Source of the DNA: Leptura quadrifasciata
Taxonomy: Eukaryota > Arthropoda > Insecta > Coleoptera > Cerambycidae
Assembly (NCBI GenBank): GCA_963675555.1
Contig: OY776674.1
Location: 128,316,274-128,380,273 of the forward strand
Reading direction: 5' to 3'
DNA length: 64,000 nucleotides
The notes under the pieces were generated by a model, which was not told the origin of the DNA, searched no databases, and saw only the letters and a list, made by a program, of their open reading frames with translations. Position numbers and translations under genes: made by a program. Within the stretch, counting starts at the first letter, position 1; every line of letters begins with the position of its first letter. Below, one piece after another: positions 42,501 through 54,500 of this stretch.

Positions 42501-45500
42501 AGTGTATTTTATACATACAAATGAAATAAATAAATAACATAAAAATAATATGGTTAAAATAACTGTTACAATGACCACCAAGTTAATTCAAATTAATATA
42601 TAATAAAACCAGATTATGTCGATCTTTTCTCATTGTTGTTTCAAAAAATTATGATACACAAAAATTGACAATGCACAATACAATGACATTAATCGTAAAA
42701 GCTAAACATTTATTGCAATCAACATATTTATGGATATACGTAATCATGTCCACATTCTAATATAGTTTATATAAATTTGACCACTGACTGATTAATTAAA
42801 TTTATTGTTATTAATTAGTTCGAATTTTGTATAAAGAATCTATCCATGCAAAATAAAATCAAGTATTTCATTGAGGTTGACCTTGTGATAAGAAGATAAA
42901 CACATCTAGAATTGATATTAACCCCAACATATTTAGTTGATATGAAAACCGATTTTCTAAATAACTCGTTATCGATATATTATTGACATTAAACAGAAAG
43001 TAATAATATTAATACTTATTTTTTTCATAATGAATACTTTTTTAAAACTTCTTTATATTTCATACTGACACAATTTTCACAACGGTGTAAATATATTGTC
43101 TCCAGAATTTCCATGAGCGGATGAGACAAAATTTTCAAAATTCTTCGTTTTAAAATAGCAATAAATAAAAAAACATAAATATGGCATTTATTTTTATATG
43201 AACCTTGTATTTACACATGATTTATATTGGGATAAGAAAAAAAATGAACAATATTGAAAGAGCCTTTCTAACAGTATTATGCCGTAGTAAAAGATCGAAA
43301 ATAATTATTTCTTTTCTGTTATTTCAGAAACTTTAACTTCAAATAAGTTTAGGCACTTCACAAAATATATTCATGTAGCATACTTAATAACATTTTTATA
43401 ATTTTGTTTACGATAGACCTTTATAATGTAGCGCCTATCGTTTTTGGTAATTATATTCATTTGAAGTGATTATGATTATACAATGGTGTTTACTCAAAAC
43501 TGCAACTTATTCAAAGATTATTTAATCAGAGCAAATGGAGTAGCAGTGAATGGAAGAAAGAGGAAATATATTTTTATATGGATATTAAGTTAGCTTGTAA
43601 TCTTTAATTATTCCAATGATTATGATCCCAATATAATTTGTTACTGTAATTTGAAGCCTCGTTATGAATTAAACTGGAATCATTGTATAATTTTATTAAA
43701 ATATAGGTTTTCTCTTTATTACTATTGCCTTATAAATACAGTCGAATTTATGACTTTCGGTAACAACTTTCTAGTTTATAGGGGAAATTTTATTGTTGTT
43801 TCTAATTTTGCACTTCATCTCTCAAAGTACGTTAAGAAACCTATGATTGAACAGTGCCTCCTTGATACATGGCGAAAGATTCAAAATTTTACTTGATCTT
43901 CCATGTTTGACCATCCCATTTGAGTTACAACTTTCGGGTCAAGTAGACTATGTCCTATATAATATAGCCTCGCCAACGGGGAAATTGCTCCCCTTTGCTA
44001 CAAACATATTCCTCTTTAAGTTTTCCGACAATTTTTGGTGTTTTTTAAAGTTTTTCAAGATGATGGTTTAACTTATCAATATTGGACAAGTACAGATTTG
44101 ACAATAGAAAATATTTATTAACTCATTTATTTCTGAATCAATTTCGGAAATTTAAAAAACGACCATGCGCTGATAATTGCAGTAAATATTTAAATGACCT
44201 GAATACGTCTTATATTGAAAAACTGAGTTGATAATAAAAAAATAGTTTTCCCTCAGTAACTTTTCCTAATTTGCTTGTAACGTGGAAAAATCTTTTGGAT
44301 ATACGAGGCGTTTTTTGTTAGCGAAGGATATATAATATATATTTATTTATTTAATTATTTGTACTCTATATATAAACTATCCTTTTATATTTTTACTGTT
44401 ATATATTCTACCACCTTAAGCGAAATTAGCTTGAAAATTAATAAAATTATTAATTTGTAGATGCACCCAAATAACTTTACTAATTGTGCTTGTGGTACAG
44501 ATGAACTCGGGTGACGGGGGAGCGACGAGAAGGGATTCTACATCACGCCGGCCTTATTTCAGTATGTACCCAACTGTGTCGCGTGTTAGATGTGTGGAGC
44601 TCTCCGTCCTATACCGATTTAGACGAAATATACTAAGTATCAAAGTAAGGTAATAGAAATATTTTCTAAGTCGGTCTGACGTCACCCGTATACCTAATTC
44701 AACCATTAGGAACTTATAGTAGTATATATAGTCCAAGTAAGAATTTCCCTACACTCAAAACACGCATCAAAAACTTTACGGCATAATTATATCGCCGCGG
44801 ACCATGGCGCCATGCCTGTCCTCAAACGACCCAACGCACATTAAACCTATAAAGGTAAGCGAGTCAATTTGCGAATAGCAGTACAGAGAGTACCGGTATT
44901 TTAATGAGGTCGTAAAGTTTTTGTTACATTTTTTATTTGCCGGGAACTTATTACTTTAAGTATAAATAAGTCCATGGAGGAGTATGTAAACTGGAGTATT
45001 ACCCAAGTTCTGTATATAACTTCTCTATAATCGCTATCCCTGTCATTGGTGTCATCTGGTACTACCACTTTCGTTGCATCGCTTGCCCTCATAACTGCAT
45101 TTAGTAAACAAGTAGATTTGTATATAGCAGATTTAGTTGAATAAACTAACATTATTTATCAAATTCCGAGTTTTATTGTTTGTGTGTGAACCTCTAATTT
45201 CCCAAATTGATCTACTGGACTACCGTTTCTCCACTTGAGCTACTGAGCCTCGCGTATCCGGCCTGTGGATGTGGGTGTCCTAATACTTAAACTAGAAGTG
45301 GCACCCGAGCTAAACCAAAAACCCGTTTCCGCAGCTCTAGTGTCAAAGAGTGACCCTTTTTCTCCTCGTCACCAGCTGACGTGAAGAAAAACGGGTCACA
45401 AACTAGCAAAGGAGACATATTCGAACTTTTTAAAATTTTTGTTATACCTCAGCGCTTAATGTAGTTACGAATTTTTTTAAAAATAAGCGTGACCTCAGGA

Positions 45501-48500
45501 GCTTGCTAAAGTTTACCGTCAAGTATAGCATCCAGCGACTTCTATCGGTATTTTCGTCTATGTCAGATCGGTTTGATTTGCCATAGCAGATCTGTTTTTT
45601 TTTGTATCTATTAATTTATAGTTAATATTCCTTTCTTCATAAATCAAAAGAACATGACTTTAATGACGAGTACTGTGACACTCCATCTGGACGGAAGTAT
45701 ATGTCTATTACTTCCTCTCTCATCATTCTGAGCGGCAGTAAAAGACTTTTACTGTCGCTCATGAGCCGCCCTAAAAGTATTTGAAAGAAAAATAACAGTA
45801 TTTATTTAATTCATATTCGACGTTTGGAGAAAAAAATAGCACATTTAATGAGGAGAAAAGTGATTTTCTGTGCCTCAGCTGTTCTTGCCCAGATCGCTTC
45901 ACTCGACCGTCAAGTACATCTTCGATACAAAAAATGTCAGTTTTACTCAATAGAAAACAATATACTATTATTGTTATATTTCTAATAATAAATAAAATGA
46001 TTTATTTAAGGTAAATTTCTGGTCTAAAATTTTATAGTGCGTAGGGGACGATTGCCCGGGGCGGCCGGTCCAAGAGAGGCAACCGGGGGACCGCCCCGCT
46101 AGGATCGGGTTGTGTTACCGAGTTGGTAGTAGTGAGCTAGACGGGGTTGTGTGAGAGGAATCACGGCTAGTCGCTGTACCACTCCTGAATTCGAGTCTCA
46201 ACTACGGCAGATGGCAATGTCATAGGGAATGGAATAAAAGTTTTTATTGTCTTTTTGAGCGCACCATATATGAGCTCGAATATACTTTGTTACTGTAAAT
46301 ACTAGCTTTACTAAAAATATTGTTCTCTTAGAAACAAACATGAGAAATACGATTATGTCTCCGCCTATAATGTATTAAAGATTAGTACATACAAGGAACA
46401 CCAAATAAGTTAAATCAAAACATTCTTAAAAAGTACATCGTAAATTAGTGTAATTATAAAATGTAAAATATATTTAATAGTATAAACAGCATGTGAATTT
46501 ATATCTAATTTTAAGATAAAATTTGTACATTTAAAATAATCTGTTTTATTATCTTGATAAACCTTTAAATGCTATTTGTTTATATTGTAATTAATTTTTA
46601 AAAAGACATAAAAATTATTTAGCTTAACACCTGCGATTTATATTAAACAATATGTATTTATGCATAAAAATGTCCTTGTGTGTTCGTATTTGAATAAATC
46701 ATGACGCGTGTTGTAAAAGAATATAATGATTACATTACAAAATTAGCAGTGCCTGTATTTTATGCAGAACTTATACAGGATGACCACGAGAACAGGTACA
46801 CCCCCATTTTTTCTTTATTTTGGGACATTCGGGTACAGGATATTTGACACGAATATAAATTTTTTGGCCTAATCAGAACCAAAAGTACGCTTCCGATTTA
46901 ACTGGAAGTACTACTAGCGTTACTATTATAAATAGCACCCTGTATATAATAGAGTCAGAAATGACCTTGACGAATGGAATTGTACAGTTTGCCGCAGCAG
47001 TTTAGTTGGTATAAGAAATCACGCAACAAACTTTCAATGATGCCGCCCGCATTCGCTATTCAGTGAGAGATAGAGAAGGAGAGACAGGACTACCAACAAC
47101 CAACATTCTTCATGTTTCCTGACTAACAATAATCATATCATTTCTTCGTAATTTGCTACATATTGTATGCTACGGAGCCGATTCTATTTCTATTCTCCAG
47201 TAGCACGTGTGGTATTTTAATATGGTCATAAAACTACCACCAAAGAAGACTGTGTCACGCGGCCTGTCGATTAGGCGGAACTACTAAGTGGCAAGCGGTG
47301 CGATTGCTGGTGGTCGTGATGATCATACTGAAGTTTAGAGTACTTAGTAAATATCCACAGCATTTAACCGAGAGGAATTTTTAAACATTTTTTACTCAAA
47401 TGCTTTTTTTCACAATTCAATTAATTAATAGCATTTTTTCTTGTTTTTCTTAAATAAATAAGTATTTTATAAGAAACGAATGGCCCTAAACTCACACTTT
47501 TAAAATGACACCCTGTATAGTTGAAGTAATCAGTTCCCGGCACATAAATAACGCAACAAAAACTTTACGACCTCATTAAAATACCATCACTATTTGTGCT
47601 GTCTCGACCGCAATTGAATCGCTTATAGTCTAGTATACTTTAACTTGGCGTGTGTATGTATGAGTTAATATTTCCGTACGATTTCATTTTCTCTTGTACA
47701 CAAAGATCCAGAAATATTGTCCACGTAGACAATGTTTCTGGATTATTGCTTTAACTTTGTTACAATATGGGAGAAAATGAAATCGTACGGAAATATTAAC
47801 TCATACATACACACGCCAAATTAAAGTATGCTAGACTATACCTTTATGGGATTATTAATGTGCGTCGGGTTGTTTGATGACAGGGATGCCACATGGACCG
47901 CGGCGATAATAATTATGTCGTAAAGTTTTTGTTGCGTTTTTTGGGTGCAGGGAAATCCTTACTTGGACTATACATTTTTTGATGCTTTCGGTTGACCTTT
48001 AAATTAGCTCTCCAAGGCAATCTTCAAATTTAAAATCCGTCCACAAATGGCCTTGAAATTACGTAAAATTTTAGATGACAAGTTATAGGTCTGCAATTTT
48101 ACTCTGCAGATAAAAAAGGCAACAAAAACTTTACGATCTCATTAAAATACCGTTACTCTCTGTAGTATTTCGCCCGCAATTTGAATCACTTACCTTTTAA
48201 ATATACGTCGGTTTGCTTGATGACACTGACTGACACTGAATGGTTCACCGGCGTTAATAATGAGCTCGTAAAGTTTTTATTGGCTTTTTTATCTGCACCG
48301 TAAATCCGCAGGTTACTATACCTCGAACAGTGAACCGTAATTTCTAATTCATTTATGGACTAATTTTAAATTTAAAAATTGCACTAAAAAGCTAATTTCA
48401 AAAGCTTGTAAAAAATGTACAGGGTACCATTTTAAAAAAGTGAGTTTCGGACCGTTCATTTTGCAACAAATATTTATTTAATAGAAATAAAGAAACAGCC

Positions 48501-51500
48501 TTAAATTAATTAAATTGTCTAAACAGTCATTTGTTTTGAGTGAGAAATGTTTAAAAATACCTTAAAATTTTAAATGCTGTTAAATGTATTTACCAAGGTA
48601 CTCTAAATTGAGTTGTGGTAGACAGTAGCACAGTGGTTAGCGCGTCTAGCTAGCTAGCGAAGTGGGTTCGAGCCCCACCTACTGCAAAGTAATTTTCAAT
48701 TATAAATTACCCCCCAAGAAGTGGTTCGGATCCCACTATAAACTGTAGGGCCCCGTCTTCGTTACTCATACAAGTCTAGGCTTGGGAGGGTCGTTGAAGT
48801 GATCTGGAAGGTGGTTAAAACATTTATTTATTTATTTATTATCATTCTGGGTAATTACATATAATTGCATTCTTCAAGGTTATTTTTACTTCGATTCTGT
48901 TTTTTCAAAAACCATTGTAAAGATAATTCAAACCTCTATCAGATAAGATTAAAAAATATACAGGTGTTACTTAAAATAAGAAAGTTAGCGGTACTTCAGG
49001 TTTAACTGGAGGTGTATTTTAGTTAGCTCCAAATACCATGTAAAAGAAAATGTTTCTTCAAAAATATAGAAAAAATCCAGTATATATCCATGTTTCCTTT
49101 AACAATTTAAAATATACAAAATATATACGGTGTACGCCAATGGTCTAGAAAGGTTGACCAGTATTACACATATCCACGTATTACCTCAGATCGCCATATA
49201 TTTTTTATGACTTCAACAAATAAAATTATTGATTCAAGTTTCTCTATATTGCAAATTACGTTTATTTTATTTAAAACTGTGTATCTCGTTTAATAACAAA
49301 AAGAACTAAAATACTTATTTATAAACTATAACTATCATGTTAAAACTATCAAACAAATCTTTAGGAATGTGCAAAAATAATGACATTTAACAGCAATGTA
49401 AGAGCCTAATATTTTGAAGTGACATAAAAATTACAAACACGAACCAATTCAAAATATCGTTCAATATTTTCATGTAGGGTAGACCGTCTCACAGTGAACC
49501 ACTTTTGTTTCAAATTAATATAATTGTCCAAGTTATTGAGAAAAAAATTGGCAAAAATATTTTCAACATATTTTGTGGTGTTAGTAATATAAATGTACCT
49601 TATTTATTTATAAATAATTAAAGAAAAATATTAAAATCGCGTTTTTTAAAAAAAGTGTCAAATGGTTCACTATGTACTACGATGTGGACACAGTGACTCA
49701 ATTGGCTTTCCACAGTGAACCAATTTAAAAAGTGGAATAAAAACAGGTATTGAAGAAATATATATATTTCAGAGCAAAAACTTAATACAAAAGACAACAT
49801 AATATATATCGCTCATGTTTGAAATATTTGGTAAAAATAAATATATAAGGTAACTTTTTGCTAAAAATTAACGTATGTCAATACCAGACAAATCAATGTT
49901 AAAAGTAAAATTTGAGTTTTGCCTGGAAGTACTGCCGTTAATATTGGGCTTTGGTAAAATAGTTTTTATGTCAGTCTTATTAACATCAGCTACATCTTGT
50001 ACGAGTGGCATGTAAAAAATATCCCTGGACATTTTTTTCCGTAAGAAAGTGACGGAGAAATCATCATTTTTTACTTCTTCCACCTTAGCAACATAATAGA
50101 CACAACTGTTCTTTGTTGAAAACTCTACCAATACATAATCTTCTGGTTCTGGGTACCTTTCCAACCCAACTTCAAGAATTGTTGTATCCTCACTTTCTGA
50201 TACATCACTATCTTGTGCCAATACCATAGACGTTTATGAATCTGAAGATCAACTTTTTAGTGCAACTCTCTTTATTTTAGGTTGCAACTTTCTTTTCTTG
50301 GCTTCTTTCTCCATTGCTATAAGATCTTTCTCAGGTGTGTCAGTAGCGATTAAGCTTCTTCCTTTTTTACGATTTTTCCTAACATTTTTCCTGGGGGCAG
50401 CTTTTAGAGGTGGTCGAAAATCTTTTGGAGATACAAAAGATGTTTTTGAAACTTCAACAATGGATAAGGTGGATGATACACCGACACTGGAGACTGATGG
50501 TACCTCGCTATTCCTATTTTCTGTTGGAGACTCTCGATTTGAAGGATCTGCCTCATTATTAAATGTATCGTTTTCTTTTTCAGCGCATTTATCATCTATG
50601 ATATAAAATGGCCGTTCACCTGGATCCGGTCTATCTGTGACAGAACTGGGTAAAAAATCTATTTCCGATATATTTCGGTCAAAAGGAAATATCCCAGTTT
50701 TCCTAAATGCACTGGAAATGTTTGCCGGTTCGAAGCATCCAGGATTCCATAGCTGCGTCATAATAACCTTTAAATTACTCTAATGGTTGAGTTTTGTGGC
50801 TAGTGTGTGGAGCTAATGTCAGCATGGTAACGCCATTTTCTTTTGCCATATCCAACCCCTCAATAGACAGATGAGATCCATGATTGTCAAGAATTAATAA
50901 CGATGGATTTTCTTTAGACGACGAACTGTGTTTAACGAAATGTTTCATGGCGCTGATAAAAAGCTACGTATTCATCCAGCCACTGGCAGTAGTCAAACCT
51001 AAAGTACCAGTTGGAGTTCCATTTATCATATGATGTTTAAAATGAGTTCGTGGAAAAATTACCACTGGAGGCAAACCTTGTCTACTTGCAGTAATGATAC
51101 AACAAGTTGTAACTAGCGTACCTTTTTCTCCACTAGTTAAACATATAAACGGTTGAAAACGCACACATCACATGCATAACCCCGACCAAGGAACCGGGAA
51201 GAATCTCAAATGGTTCGCTGTGTACCTTGATTCACTGTGGGACGGTCTAATTAATGTTTTCGTTATTGGTGAGTTTTTAGAGGTATAAAGTAGCCTGCCT
51301 ATAAGTATAGTTCAGTTTATTTATTCCCTGCACTCAACAAAACGCAACAAAAACTTTACACCCTCATTAAAACACCGTTACTCTCTGTACTATTCCGCCG
51401 ACAAATTGACTCGCTTACCTTTATAGCGGACGTAAAATGGCTTACTTTAAAAATTAATTCCAGTTTGTATTGATTTTACTGAAAAATATGTAGAGTAAAA

Positions 51501-54500
51501 AAGTGTTTAGAATGCCATTTTACATAAGAATACACCATTTTGGTAACCATACTATTTAACCGTTTCGCTTCTCCCCCGTGGAAATCTTCCTGCGCCTGAC
51601 GCTTTCTTTTGCAAAAATTGCGATAAAAAACTTTTTTTAAATTTTTTTTAATGTTGTTGGATAATATTGGATTAATAAAGTTGAAATTACCTAGAGTTAC
51701 CTCCCAAAAAATACGATTTTTCCAAAATTTTTACTACAAACTACCAAAGGGGTGAAAATAATTTACTGGGTCCGTATATTCTATATGTAACTTCTGTATT
51801 GTTATTGAACATGTCAGGGAATTTTCAACATTTTATTTCATTTTTGGTCAATTTTGTGGAAGGGTTAAATGTGTCCTCATAAACGGTTTTTTTTTAGAAC
51901 AAAAGATATTTACTCTGTTTCTATTAGTTTTTAAGAAAAATATAATGATTAAAAAAATGTTTAGAATACGTTTTTGCATAAGAATACCTAATTTTAAAAA
52001 TGTTAGTCCTTAATCCTTTCGTTCTGTCATCGAAGGTAATCATGATAATCAAAAAATTTCATTTTTAAAATGCAAATATCTCCGTTAGTATTGATTTCTA
52101 CAACATACACAAGAGGAAAAGAAATGATTAGAACGCCATTTTGTATCAGAATAAAAATTTTGAAACTATCATCAATTAACTCTTCCGTTTCATAGTCTTG
52201 AATAACACTTTTTTGTTTTAAAGGATTCATATAAAAACATGATTTGCGCCGTTTTTGTTGATTTTAATAAAAAATGCCTAGAGTAAAGAAGTGTTTAGAA
52301 TGCGATTTTGCATAAGTGAAAAGATTTGTATATATTTGATCACTTCACCCTTCCTTTATCCAATCGTAAAAAACACCTAAATACCTAAAAAACGACATTT
52401 ATGACATTTATACTGATTTTTATGAAAAATAAGTCGAAAAATGTTTAGAACTATATTTTTCATAAAGTACATGAACAAGAAAATTTAGTTTTGCAACTTA
52501 AATATAAAAACTGTCCAACCAGGTATCTGAAGTGATGTTCATTATAAAGTTAGAGTTTTTTATGGTTGATGATTAAAATTTGTATTTTGATACAAAATGG
52601 CGTTCTAATAATTTCTTTTCGTCTTATGTATGGAGTAAAAATCAATACTACCGGAGATATTCGCGTTTTCAAAATGTAATTTCTTGGCTACCATGATTAC
52701 CTAAGATACGATGACAGAACGAAAGGGTTAAGGACTAATATTTTTAAAATTATGTATTCTTATGCAAAAACATATTTTATATGTTCAACAACAATACAGA
52801 AATTACATAAAATGTTTAAATATTTTGTTTAAAGCGAAACTGTGCGATTTTCCGTCCTTTAAACACGATTTCAACTATTTTTAAAGAGTATATATCCATT
52901 ATTACTGATAATTTGTTAAAAATAAACACTATTAGTAATATTTCCATATTTTCTCCCATCAGTTTGTGGTAAAAATTTAGGAAAAATCGTATTTTTTGTA
53001 GGGTCACTCTATATTCACCTCCAGTATATAGACTGGGGCCGTTACGGATTTTTAATGCTGAAAAGAAAAAAATTAATTGCAGGCAACGGCCGGCTCGAAT
53101 ATATAGTTGAGGTCATAAACAATGAAAAAAAAAAACTTTGGAACTTGAGATGAAGGGAAGTAGTGAAGTCGGGTGCTATTTAAGGGATGAAAACCGTTTT
53201 TCGTGATTTGTGGCGAAACGTGACTTCCTAGAGAAAAGTGTTTCCATACAAAAGTTGTAGATAATAAAAAAATCTAAAACTTTTATTCTATATATTTTTC
53301 GACATAACCTCAAAGTTTGCGAGAAAATGACGAAAAACCGATTATTCTGTTTTTATTTTTTTTCTCGCGTGAAAATTATTTAATTTAAATGAAACTTTGT
53401 GAAAGAACGTAATTATTTGCATATAATAAGCATGATTTTTTTCAATTATGGGAAATAAATATTTTTCGAGATTTTACCATTTTTCCGAAAAAACACCCCT
53501 ATCTTCGGCGAACAACTTTATTGATTTTTTTTTTGAATTTTGATGTTCTACTAGTGCTCATTTTTTTCGTCGAGGTGTCTACTTTCAAATGGTATGTCGA
53601 TGTTAGTGATTTATTGTCATTTAGCAGCATAAAATTAAGAAAAACCGAAAAAAAATTTTTCGAATCTCGAATTTGTCGATTTTTTCATTATTTTCAATTT
53701 TTTAGCATATTTATGTTAATAATTCATAATATTTTAATGAACAAACTTACTTTGGTATAAAATAATTAAAGTTGAATGAATTTAGTTATTGGAAACCACG
53801 CTAAAATTGAATACAAACAAAGAAAATACTGTTACGTATTCAAACAAAAAAAAAAATTACAAAATTTGGAATTTCTCAACATACAGGTATTTGAAATGCC
53901 CGCCAAAAACGACTGAAGTTGGGGGGTAGAGAGGGGTAGGAAAAAGTGAGCCTGCACAAGAGCAGCAGAGCTCGTTCTGTTGTAGTAGTAAATCTCTATT
54001 CGTCTAGTTGTGTAAAAGTATTTTTTCAGTTTGTGATGCGTCCTTTGTAAACGCACGTGGTGATTGAGTTTTCGATTAAAATTAAACGATTACCCTTTTC
54101 ACAAGAAAAATTTTTATCAAATCAAAATAATAAAAACAATTTAATTATCACAATATCAAATAAATTACAGTCCGAGGGTTTTTTGTGTAAGCGAGCTTCT
54201 GAAGTCGCCGACGCACTGATTGTGAATACTGCGATCCAATTAGCTAAACAAGATGATAAAACTGTAATAATCGTGGGTCAAGACATCGATTTACTAGTTC
54301 TTTTACACCAATTAAATTCGAATGGGCTGGATATTTATTTTCACAAACCAGGCTCAAGCAACGTCAAAGATTCATTTTATACATCCCATTGTTTTAAACA
54401 CGACCCATACACAAGTGTAATAGCGTTTCTTCATGCTTTCTCTGGGTGTGATACAACTTCAAGTTTTGCTGGAAAAGGGAAAAAAACAATAGTAAGATCT

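Larger units (their letters stand above)
47330..48612. repeat. Inverted pair of a repeat with ACAGGGT end
   Basis: 47330-47519 and 48417-48612 are inverted copies (GTTTAGAGTACTTAGTAAAT against its near complement; ACACCCTGTA against TACAGGGTACC). The end motifs face each other, so these look like two separate partial copies, not one element. The MITE copies at 47528 and 48108 lie between them. The right member is cut by the SINE at 48608. Confidence 0.6.

Noticed and set aside
45200..45420. A possible LTR end or primer-binding site (GTGGCACCCGAGCTAAACC)
   Set aside because: No second LTR, no gag-pol and no match I can defend to a tRNA 3' end.
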